From positions 13,932,557 through 13,979,792 of the forward strand of contig NC_049988.1 in the NCBI RefSeq assembly GCF_000003815.2: a stretch of DNA of 47,236 bases. Direction: 5' to 3'. Of this stretch, positions 1 through 9,179 are shown piece by piece (the stretch's first letter is position 1; the number at the start of each line of letters is the position of its first letter). This DNA is from Branchiostoma floridae. Lineage: Eukaryota > Chordata > Leptocardii > Amphioxiformes > Branchiostomatidae. Both the position numbers and the translations under genes were made by a program. Below the pieces are notes generated by a model. That model worked only from the letters and a program-made list of their open reading frames with translations. It did no database searches and was not told where the DNA came from.

Positions 1-556
1 TAGCTGACACACATTAGACAGAAGGTGCAACGGACAACGAACAGCGAAAACGGACAAAGGGCTAAGTCTAATGATTGACGATGCACTGTCTTATCGATGT
101 GGTTAGAAGACTGACAATTAACTAAGAGTTCTGATTCTCATCTGAAAGGTTTATAGTTCATTCGTCTTTCTTGACAATGACAGAGGGCAGTGCATGATGT
201 GTATTGCCTGTCTCACACTAAAGGAGCCATGATCTTAAACAGCAAACTTATTTTTCATCAGACCAGAACCTGTAAATTTACTGTATTTTTTATGAACTAC
301 AATTGACTTTATAAATTATTCTTATTGTTGCAATCAGCAGTATCACCGGTACCAGCATACAGTTGCCATATAAGGACAATTTGTGAAAATTAACTTTATA
401 CAATGCTATATGCACCTGTTCAGATTCATTTTCTACAATCTTCCACAAATTTCAGCGCGTCAACCAGTTCTACATACATGGAGCCGGTGCTTATAAGAAT
501 TTACTTACTGTATGTTCAAGGAGAAGTAAGAAAGATAAGAATCTAAAATGCTTCAC
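1..556 (-). other. Copy 1 last intron (3' part of gene outside window)
   Basis: This stretch follows exon 6 of copy 1 on the minus strand. It aligns by eye with 14275-14720 (intron before the last exon of copy 2) and more weakly with 28345-28650 (copy 3). In copy 2 the matching sequence begins about 54 bases from the last exon, so the last exon of copy 1 should lie just left of position 1. No coding sequence is supported inside it. Confidence 0.75.
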
Positions 557-708
557 CTTGACGATGTCTGTAGCCGTGTCAGACCGCTGCATGAGCCAGA
601 CGATGGGGCTGGCCAGGGTGTGGTACCCTTCCATCACGTGTGGGGACTCGGCAGCCAGCTGGCGACCAAAGGCGGCATCAGCCAGGTACGTCTGGCCATC
701 CAGGTGGC
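557..708 (-). CDS. Copy 1 exon 6, membrane-anchored periplasmic-binding-fold protein
   Basis: This 152-nt exon has an acceptor CTACAG before it and a donor CAAG|GTGAAG after it. It enters in phase 1 and leaves in phase 0, exactly as the 152-nt exon 6 of copy 3 does (28654-28805). It encodes about 51 residues starting GHLDGQTYLADAAFGRQ and ending TDIVK. The sequence is almost identical to copy 3. It is probably extracellular, just before the C-terminal membrane exon. No known domain is recognised. Near-identity against diverged introns suggests protein-level constraint. Confidence 0.85.
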
Positions 709-1094
709 CTGTAGGGGCAAAGATGATTCTCATATCATCTTGTCTGAACTGACAAAGCCATATGTACTTCTTTTAGTGTACCATTAGGACTGCCTTCATC
801 ATTTCAGATGGTGACATTAAGCCTGTAGCCCCGTGTTTGAGGAGAGCTCCATGCATACGTCTCAGACGCCAAGTCTGCACGTAAAAGAACTTTGCTTATC
901 AAGAAGAGTAAGTGTTACCTAAAACCAAACAAAAATTATGCTTTGAGTTGAGGAAGCAGAAGACAGATTGTACTTGACTGTTTTTAGTGAAAGTAGATTA
1001 TGAATAAGCTGAAACCAACTTTGTTTGATAGAACAAAAGATATATCTAGTCATGTAGATAGCCATACAGAAAAACATTATTGTCAAACGCTTAC

Positions 1095-1220
1095 CTTGGG
1101 CAAAAAGTTCAGTGCAGATGACAGTAGCTGCTACAGCGTCACCAATACCCTCTCCAATGGCGTTACCGCAGGTGCCTCCAATGCCGAATGCGCAGGGTTC
1201 CGCACATGCAGCTGCACTGT
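1095..1220 (-). CDS. Copy 1 exon 5, Gly/Cys-rich segment
   Basis: This 126-nt phase 1-1 exon runs from acceptor TACACAG to donor CAAG|GTAAGC. It encodes a Cys- and Gly-rich stretch with CAEPC, CGNAIGEGIG and ending ICTELFAQG. Small residues are spaced as in a glycine zipper (GxxxG-like). The corresponding exon of copy 3 is 102 nt and shares mainly the tail ICTELFAQG and some Cys positions, so this is one of the two fast-diverging exons. Function is unknown; membrane-active or oligomerisation roles are guesses from composition. Confidence 0.8.
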
Positions 1221-1436
1221 CTGTGTAGAACAAGTTTGTTTCTCATAAGTACAAATAGTTGCTTTTGGGCCATTGTTTCCTGCTCTCAAGAAAGTAGTCC
1301 CCATCAAAAAGACTGGGACAAAAAGGCAATCAATGGACATGTGAAATTGTCGTACACAATCGGAATATGATGTTTGTTTAAGTCGACTGATGATTTAGAC
1401 AGCAACTCTTCACTGTTATCGAGGTTTCTGTCTTAC

Positions 1437-1560
1437 CCAATATGCTGGACTCGAACAGAACCCGGGTACCGAAGCAAACAGCACACCCGGCAACCTCCCC
1501 GATACATTCTCCAATAGCTCCGATGGTGCCTGTGGATAACAGTAGGCGGCGGCGGCCACC
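1437..1560 (-). CDS. Copy 1 exon 4, polybasic cluster plus Gly-rich segment
   Basis: This 124-nt exon follows a pyrimidine-rich acceptor ending TTTTCAG and ends at TTGG|GTAAGA. It starts in phase 0 and ends in phase 1. The peptide begins GGRRRLLSTGTIGAIGE, continues with Cys-containing Gly-rich sequence and ends FESSIL. The GRRRLLS core is shared with copy 3. The three arginines could be a proprotein-convertase site, though copy 1 lacks Arg at P4. The exon is nine codons longer than in copy 3, where a transposon terminus appears to supply an earlier donor. Confidence 0.8.
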
Positions 1561-1792
1561 CTGAAAAAAAGTAAGGCAACAGAGAACAAGATTTAGTCTG
1601 TGTATTCAACGCAATGTATTTATCTCATGAATTTACCTGAACCGCAGAGACTCCATGTCTCTGCAGTCAGGAGCTAGAAGGCTGGTGGCCCACTGACGCT
1701 CCTCCGACAATCTTGGCCTCTATGTATCTGTCGATCTTATTCTTGAAAGAATCATTACGCGGATATTTTGACAGTTGAAGGTGTCCTGTTAC

Positions 1793-2023
1793 CTGATCAG
1801 TGACAGGATAGGTGACGGTTTCCACACAGGCCATGTTGTCCCTAGGGTTGACGCTTGGTGGGCAGAGGACGTCCAACACCACGGACCCTTCCGGCTTGTC
1901 ACAACTCATCTTTAGACTGTAGCCGTAGGCAGTAGAAACTATGAACATCTCCGGGAATGTGTCGTCTGTGAAGTCGTGTTCTACCTGCATGCATGTTGCT
2001 GGATCCGTAGCAGTGATGAAAAA
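1793..2023 (-). CDS. Copy 1 exon 3, conserved Cys-containing extracellular module
   Basis: This 231-nt phase 0-0 exon (77 codons) has acceptor TTTTCAG and donor GATCAG|GTAACA. It is the same length as exon 3 of copy 3 and most residues are identical, including FPEMFIVSTAYGYSL, VVLDVLCPPS and YPVTDQ. It has four cysteines; copy 3 has Tyr in place of the first. I recognise no named domain. It joins the periplasmic-binding domain to the polybasic/Gly-rich part and is probably extracellular. Confidence 0.85.
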
Positions 2024-2224
2024 CTGAAAATTAACATAACAGGATAGCATCAATCACACGAAAGTAGCCCTGATGGCAATTGATGATGTATAGTGAAAGA
2101 GGTCAGATAGTATAACATCAAATTCTGTCATGTAACATTTCTGTGGATAAATCTACCGCAGTCCACTACTGGCTGACAGCTTGTACACTATCAAACCTTG
2201 CAAATAGAGATGTAAGTATAGTAC

Positions 2225-3561
2225 CTTCGAGTTGCGACAGTCGTTTCCAGCCTTTGCTTTCAATGCCATGACATCAGACCTGTTAAAGATCGAGGCAGAC
2301 GACATGGCAGTGGACATCACAGCGGACATGGACATCATGTCAGATACCGCTACCTCCAGTTCACTTCTCCTGCCGCCTTGCTGGTCAGACCCGTCGTCCA
2401 TGTGAGATACCTGCGACAGCCCGTCCAGAATCCAGGACCCTGTCATGGCGACGGTGACCTTGTCGGTGTCCGGAATCTGTGGAGCGACAAACGAGTGCAG
2501 GAAATCTCCGAACGCGCGTCCCATCTGTGAGTCGATCGCCAGTCTGCCGGACAGTCCGTTCTGCCATTCTGCCTCGCGGGTAAGGTGTGCAAGAACCATC
2601 TGAGCATCGGTGGTTTGCATTATCTGACACGTGTCGTAGATCAGGTTGACGGCGTCATAGGCCAGCGGAGCAAACATTGGAGGCGAGCGTTTCAGACGAT
2701 CAGCAAGCTTCTGCATCTTGCGCATCCTCTGTTTGCTGTGAATCCCCTCCCCTGCATAAGCCAGTCCGTACAGGCTTACCGTTTGTGCCGACTGCTTGGC
2801 GTCATCAGAACTCAGAATGTCCTCTCGGAGAGCCAAGGAGTCCCCGGTGTACCACATGCGGCCCAACAGACTGCTGTCACCATTGGCTGCTTCCAGGATG
2901 TACTTGGCTTCAGAATACGAGACAAGCAGGACGACTGCATCTGGGTTGTCCCTGAGGGCGTCCCGAAGTTGTTCAGTCAGCCTCCGCGCTTCTTCCTTGT
3001 TGGTGATTGTCCCCGGCGCGTAACTGATACTGGTAGTGACTACAATGTTGTCCATCATATCGTCTGCCAGGTCGCGAATCCTCTTCACCAGGCCCGTAGA
3101 GTAGATGTCCTCGATGTGTATCGGGATGACGACGGAAACGCTGTTACTTTGCATTTTGAGGTACAATGCCAGAGCAAGAGCATGGTCGCCCATGCTGAGG
3201 CGTATGGTGTTCGTGGCGTTGGTCAGTCGTTCGGTTGTTGCTCGTGGAGAAATGAAGACCGCGTCCGGTGCGTTGACCATCGCCCACTCCGCCACATGGA
3301 CCGCATGGCTGCTGGTGTCGGGACCCACGAACAGACGCACGCCCTGCTGGCTGTACAGGCGGCGGAAATTTTGCAGAGCCCCGTCTGGAGATCCATCGTA
3401 GTCCCCGGTGTGGACCTGGATGTCCGCAGCTGACGGTACCTTCTCTCGATATGCGCGGATGTCATCCACGGCCAACATCGCCGCTGCCTTCATGCCGACT
3501 GGATCCAGCTCATTGTCGGTTGGAAATAAAAGGCCAACCTGAATAATTGCCTCCGTAATTT
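2225..3561 (-). CDS. Copy 1 exon 2, type 1 periplasmic-binding-fold ectodomain
   Basis: This 1337-nt exon runs from acceptor CATCATAG to donor TCGAAG|GTACT, enters in phase 1, ends in phase 0 and has no stop. It encodes a LivK/ANF-receptor type ligand-binding domain. Family-like motifs in order are VGLLFPTD at the first strand, AAAMLAVDDI, VHTGDYDGSPDGA, LFVGPDTSSHAV, FISPRATTERLT and FAPLAYDAVNLIYDT. The domain ends near WILDGLSQV and is followed by a Ser/Met/Asp-rich linker of about 60 residues. NAT is a possible N-glycosylation site. By eye about nine in ten residues match copy 3. The open frame continues upstream through the intron to 3865. The ligand is unknown. Confidence 0.88.
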
Positions 3562-3692
3562 CTATGATGCAAAGAAGACAGATGATTCTTAGCCCTATCA
3601 AGCAAGCATACTGATAACACAGTCTGGAACAGATGTTCGGCCGTTTGTGCAAAATATTGCGCTCCTGCAAGATTCTTTCAAGATACCCCTTA

Positions 3693-4217
3693 GGCCAGAG
3701 CAAGTAAATTTTATGGATGACATCAGCGCGCATTAATTTTCGACTGATTTCAGAAAAAAAAAACAAGAATTTTTTTCTTCGGAGATGGTCAACATGACGA
3801 GAAAGTACCCAAATGGGCAAATATGTTGTGTTGTAGCCTACTGATTGTACTTGTAGAGGGGACACTAGTCAGGTAGCCATGACTGCAGTTATTGAACTTT
3901 GATTGAAGTCAAACTAGTTAGATAGCTGTAAAAGTGGCACCAATATGGAAGCCATGAGTGTAGTTGCCATGTTGGTAAGTGACACCAGTCTACCGCACTA
4001 GTGTCACCTTTGCTACACTAGTTCACGTCTTGAATACAGGAATGAATGCCTTGGCTGCGGTACTATGTTTCGTCGCTTCAAGTTTTTTTAATGTTTATTG
4101 CGTATATTCGGAAAATTTAGCCATCTTTTTTTTTACCCATCTTGTTTTTTTTCGCCCTATCTCACTATTTTTTCAGTCTGCAGAGGATGTCATCCACAAA
4201 ATTTACTTGCTGTGGCC
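3693..4217. mobile_element. Harbinger-like non-autonomous DNA transposon, TTA target duplication
   Basis: The two ends form an inverted repeat of about 34 bp starting GGCCA and running in to TGGATGACATC, with only a few mismatches. The copy is flanked by TTA at 3690-3692 and 4218-4220, as expected for PIF/Harbinger-type elements. It is 525 bp long with no transposase frame, and lies in intron 1 of copy 1. Related single termini occur near 21530 and 36577-36613. Confidence 0.75.
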
Positions 4218-4369
4218 TTACTTTAGCTTACATGCTTTTGTCGCCAAACGTTTCCAAACAAGCCTCAACGAAAATTGCTTCTTACAGAGCCTTTAGGTAA
4301 TAAAATTTAATCAGTTACGGAGTTAACCGTACTGAATTAAACTTATTGACAAATGGAACCCAATCCTTA

Positions 4370-4632
4370 AGGCCGGTTTACACGAAGCAAAAAAATAGTT
4401 GTCCTAAAAATGTCCTAGGGTATTCGACGCGCGGCGCGTGTCCTAATACTTTTTTTTTGTCCGTGTAAGAACGAATTCGACGCGCGGTGGCGCGCCTCTG
4501 TGTGGCACCTCCGGAGGTTGTCGCATTGTGGCACCTGTGACCAAAAAAGTGTCCTAGGACACGCGCGCGCGTCGAACGTCGTAGGACATTCTTAGGAAAA
4601 GTCGTTTTCATTTGCCTCGTGTAAACCGGCCC
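4370..4632. mobile_element. MITE with GGCCGGTTTACACGA ends, TTA target duplication
   Basis: A 263-bp element with terminal inverted repeats GGCCGGTTTACACGA and TCGTGTAAACCGGCC, flanked by TTA at 4367-4369 and 4633-4635. The interior holds long GC-rich inverted stretches with repeated GTCCTAG and GACGCGCG words. It has no coding capacity. It sits immediately after exon 1 of copy 1, where copy 3 has its splice donor. Confidence 0.8.
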
Positions 4633-4635
4633 TTA

Positions 4636-4791
4636 TTAGACTCGTTGCATCGTTGTATTGTCAAGCCGACGGCGAGGCCGATCACTATGGCCAGCACGGC
4701 TCCGCTTGCCACCACCCCGATCAACAGGCTGCGGTACTTCAGCTTCTGAGTTTTCAGTTCCTTATCATCAGCCATTCTTTAGATCCGCTGT
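4636..4791 (-). CDS. Copy 1 exon 1, N-terminal signal anchor; donor not found
   Basis: The ATG is at 4775, in good context (AAGAATGG), 16 bases after an acceptor TTTTCAG, so the 5' UTR is probably split. The frame encodes a polar, Lys-rich tail beginning MADDKELKTQKLKYR, then a hydrophobic helix of about 23 residues with GLAVG, then TIQRCNES. This is a type II signal anchor, nearly identical to copy 3. Copy 3 leaves in phase 1 at AAAG|GTTGG. Here the matching place is TAAGG followed by the 4370-4632 MITE, and no GT in the required phase occurs before a TGA. The end at 4636 is therefore nominal. This may be a broken or re-routed first exon. Confidence 0.65.
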
Positions 4792-6644
4792 CTGAAAAGG
4801 ATGTGTAATATCTTGTGTAGTATTTTCTTTTAAACGATAGAGATAATTTATACTTAACGATGTTCACCTTGACGTAACTTCCAAATGCCACAAGTATAAA
4901 TTCCCGTCATTTAGCACTATGGAATTACAGCATTTTTTCATGAATTGTGCAAATTTTTATTCATTTGCATAATTCTTATCTAGATTTGCCTCCAATGGCT
5001 ATGGATGGTGATGTTCACTATTAACTTACATTTGTCACAAATATGAAATTACCATATATATCAAGCGATAGTGTTCGCGCATTGATGGTGAAAATTAGGC
5101 CCTTGTTGCTGTTGCTATATAAGGCAACGCGGCTACATGGTCAAAATTAAACTCAATATGCCAAACAGCCAAAACAATATTTCTTTCTTGATTCAGAAAA
5201 AAGTCTCTGAAGAAACGAGGGGAAGTATGTCGTGAGAATTTAGACAGAAAGTAGTTTGTGTGATTTCTTTTAGTTCACTGTGAATATTGAACTAGATAAA
5301 TGTGGATAACAATACTTGACAGTGCTCCTATCAGTCCGCTTGGTACAGGGTTGCACACTGCCATGTATCGTAAACAAAGCCTCAATGAAATGAACTTGGA
5401 CAGACTACACACTGTTCTCCAGCACGATCTCTACCGAAAGAGCTGTGCTCGCAAAGTGTACGGGATAATTTGTGGTCCAAGTGCAAACTTGACAAATATT
5501 TATGTTTGAAAAACATGCTAGGTGCCGGGATGTATCTCTGTGCAATTTTCTTCCTTATTGGAAATGTCCCAAAGTAACCAAACGGCGCGCGGCGGGTTGC
5601 ATGGCTGGGTGCCGAGATCAGTTGATCTGTGGAATTTTCTTACTTATTGAAAATTCCTGTCTGATGTTTTCTATAAACTTGTTGATTGTGTTCTCAATTA
5701 CCAAACGGATGTTTGCATTACGAGGTGCCGAGATCTGTATCTGTGGAATTTGTTCCTTGTTGGACATGTTCCAAACGATGAATTACATTGTCAAGTACCT
5801 AAAGACCTTCTATTTTCTTTTCAATTATTTACAAGTAACAAAGTTAAGTTAGTCAAGTGTTGTAGAGTCCATTCCAAGACACCGTGTGGATGTTTGTTGC
5901 CATTGTTTAGAATTGATTTTAAAGTTTTGTAATTATATGTCTAGGACATTTGATACTTCAGAAATATTTCTGACACTGTTTCAACTTTATGAATATTTCC
6001 CTGGTCCTGTAAAACTTTGGAAATATTCATGGTGTGGAATTGGATACTTCTAATGGTTTATCAATAATGATAACAGCATTCTACCAATATGTACCATTTT
6101 CTACCATTTTTTTGTAAATGATTCAGTGGGCTGGGAAGATAGCAATTCACACATCCTTGCAAAGTATGGTTGGGTGCCATGCAGCAATAGCCCACCAGAA
6201 AGGATCCACCAGTGCCCAGCAGTGAAATCTAAAAATATACAGATGCAACTATAGGGCTTACTTTCATGGGGGCAATAAACTAATTTTACCATTTGGCAAA
6301 ATTTACAAATATTTGTAAATATTTGTAAATGTGAAATAATCACACAGAGGTTTCACAATTATTCTAAATAAATATATTCTTGTACAGTTACTTTCAAAAT
6401 GTTTCTGAAATATTCAAAGGAATTCAAATAATTATTGTGGGTCAGATATTCTTTTATTCAAAATAATTCAGACTAATTACAAATTTCACCTAAAAACCCT
6501 CATGGTGACTTGGAATGGACTCTAATTGTGTGGATACAGATATCATGGAGTTGGCCTTGTAAATTGAAACTCGATAATCCATAGCATTCAAGAGGCTCTG
6601 ATTTATGCTTCACTCATTTGAATACAGCAGAGTCCCGAAAAACT
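4792..6644. other. Intergenic, AT-rich, composite repeat
   Basis: Upstream of copy 1. No convincing exon was found. From about 5200 to 5500 the sequence matches 7630-7960, and 6529-6640 matches 8211-8310, so this is one copy of a duplicated composite block. An ATGCAAAT-type dyad lies at 4948-4978. ORFs here are short and look random. The promoter of copy 1 should lie in or beyond this stretch, but I cannot point to it. Confidence 0.5.
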
Positions 6645-6949
6645 AGTCTCCAAGCAGACCCTACGGTGCCTTAGAAATAGTATCAAAGCTGGCCAGGGAC
6701 TTGGTATAGGGGCACTGGCGCGGGTGACTGACTTTGTCCAGTGTAAGTCGCTCGTAAAGTCATTAGCACTTGACAACAGGGTGGGGCAGCAACACCATTG
6801 TTGAATAGAAACGCTCCACCCTGTTTCAGTGCAGGCACACCTCCGGTGCCCGTTTGACTCCCTTACCGGCTATCTCCCTTTGGCCGGCTATACTCCTTTG
6901 CCAGCTTTGATACTATCTCTAAGGCACCGTTGGGTCTGCTTGGAGACTA
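6645..6949. mobile_element. MITE with about 48-bp inverted ends and a 9-bp target duplication
   Basis: A 305-bp element beginning TAGTCTCCAAGCAGACCC and ending in its reverse complement, with about 48 bp of inverted similarity. It is flanked by CCGAAAAAC at 6636-6644 and 6950-6958. The uninterrupted site GTCCCGAAAAACAAGCTA occurs at about 7308, and a near copy at about 8306, so the insertion and its 9-bp duplication are demonstrated inside the window. A Mutator-like origin fits the duplication length but is inference. A second copy's right end is at 46467-46514. Confidence 0.8.
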
Positions 6950-6958
6950 CCGAAAAAC

Positions 6959-8959
6959 AAGCTACTAGTATTTGACAGGCTTCTCTACTGACCCCTCGTA
7001 TAGGAGAATTTGGTTTCTCCGTGACAAGTTTGTGTGATTTCTTTGAGTTCAATTTTATTATTCAGTTTTACCACATTTGTGGAAGGATTGACATAACATA
7101 TGACTATCACCTTTGCAAGATGTCAACCAAGAGACCAGACTGTAAGGTTTGATCCACTTACACCGGGAAGGTCACTACTCTTTTCCATAAGTGCGGTGGT
7201 TTCTGTAACGTGCTCGAGGCGTGGCTCTCCCCGAACACGGGACCTCCATTTAACGTCCCATCCGAGGGACGGCCCTAGTCGAAGCCAGGTACTCATTTTT
7301 CACAGCAGAGTCCCGAAAAACAAGCTAATTTGACAGGCTTCTCTACTGACCCAGCAAGGTCCGTACCGTGCTTGTGCATAAACAAAGACTATTCCAAAAC
7401 AATAACACCTCAGTGGAAGGACAATAGCATACATTCCCCAGCTGTTCAAGGTTACTGTTAGACTAACATGTTCTGGTCGACAACACAAGTGGGCAACAAA
7501 ATGGTCGTGCGATGAGTCATCATAAAAGAACGGCAGCGGAGTGTGTCGTTCCCTTGCCACGCTTTCTCTCCGCAGGTCATTATGGGTTAGATAGATACAT
7601 TGTAGCATAGTTGGTGATCACAAGAGGGAAAATATGTCGTATAGGAGAATTTGGTTTCTCTGTGAGTAGTTTGTGTGAATTCTTTCATTGTGAATATTGC
7701 ACTAGATCAATGTGGGCCCGACCAGTCTAGGGGGTCCGGGGGCATGCTCCCCCGGGAAATTTTTACATTTCTGACGCCCTTAAACGTAAGCAGCCCGCGA
7801 TGATGATGATGAATAATACTTGACAGTGCTCCTGTCCGCTTGGTACAGGATTGCACACTGCCATGTATTGTAAACAAAGCCACAATATAATGAACTTGGG
7901 CGGACTGCACACTGTTCTCCAGCACGATTTCTATCGAAAGAGCTGTGCTCTGTGGAATTTTCTTCCTTATTGAAAATCCATGTGTGGTGTTTTCTTTTAA
8001 CTTGTTGAAAGTGTTCTACATTACGAAATGGTTGTTTGCATAACGAGGTGCCTAGATTTGTATCTGTGGAATTTGTTCCTTGTTGGAAATAACCAAACGG
8101 TGGATTACATTGTCAAGTACAAACAATGTACCTAAAGAGCTGCTATTTTCTTTTTAAATGTATACATGTAACAAGTAAAGTCAGTCAAGTGTTGTAGTTG
8201 TGTGGATACAGATATTATGGAGTTGGCCTTGTAAATTGAAACTCGATAATCCATAGCATTCAAGAGGCTCAGATTTATGCTTCACTCATTTGAATGCAGC
8301 AGAGTCTCGAAAAACAAGCTAATTTGACAGGCTTCTCTACTGACCCAGCAAGGTCCGTACCGTGCTTGTGCATAAACAAAGACTATTCGAAAACAATAAC
8401 ACCTCAGTGGAAGAACAGTAGCATATCACAGTATCTGCGTTTACATTCTACCATTCTGTGATACTAGTATCATCCTGTATGCGAAACAATGTACAAGTCT
8501 ACTGTACAGTATTACACAACGAGTTGATATCTTACCGTCGTTCGGTAAAACAATTGGGACCCGGTGTCAGAACTATGTCTTTACAGATCTTCATACACAC
8601 CTGAAACTAGAAAGCAGACAAGACCAGAAAAACTTCAATCTTCGTTTAATCCGTGACTTTGCAATGCTTACCAAATCATTATGTTAGTAGTACGGTCAGT
8701 CAACGTTTGTGAAAAATTAACAATCTTGATTCATAAAATAGGTTTCTGGAGAAACAGAACACTTGCGCCTGGGGTTCGGGGGTCCCCTTTATGTCATCAA
8801 ATGTCTCTTTATATGTTGTGCTTCCTGATGTACCTTTGTCAGGTGAAAAGACCGTGTACTGTTAGATTAATGTGTTGTGGGCGACAACACCTGTGGGCAA
8901 CAAGATGGTAGTGCGAGGAGTCATCATAAAAGGACGGCAGCGGAGTATATATACATGTA
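6959..8959. repeat. Second copy of a duplicated composite block
   Basis: Positions 7630-7960 repeat 5200-5460, 8211-8310 repeat 6529-6640, and 8303-8430 repeat 7305-7430 (the run from the empty MITE site through the GCTTGTGCATAAACAAAG word). The second copy of the first block carries an extra segment at about 7713-7803 containing GGGGGCATGCTCCCCCGGG. No protein-coding gene is supported. An acceptor/donor pair on the minus strand near 8601 and 8536 could bound a 65-nt exon, but nothing else supports it. Confidence 0.55.
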
Positions 8960-8984
8960 AGGTCTAGAAGTTGAACGGTCCGAG

Positions 8985-9179
8985 CCGAGGTCTAACTTGT
9001 TCTCTTCCAGAGTAACTCCGGTTTGGAACAGGCTCGCGGCTCATACGGTATCCAGAGGATCAGTGAATATCTTTAAATCTAGACTGGCACAACAATTGGT
9101 CAATCATCAGGACCTTTACAACTACTCCGTCGCGTTACCTAAATGGGCAATCATTTTATTGCAGGCAACATTCTTGTGA
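8985..9179 (+). pseudogene. LINE reverse-transcriptase C-terminal fragment
   Basis: The plus-strand frame gives FSSRVTPVWNRLAAHTVSR followed by SVNIFKSRLAQQL. This matches the family pattern at the C-terminus of many CR1/Jockey-group LINE ORF2 proteins (a VxxxWN-LP then FK-RL pattern). Only about 60 residues remain. No RT core is adjacent. It is a dead, truncated insertion. Confidence 0.6.

Noticed and set aside
2585-3433. 282-codon open frame on the plus strand
   Set aside because: Antisense to exon 2 of copy 1. The same antisense frame is open opposite exon 2 of copy 3, as expected from shared composition. No domain is seen.
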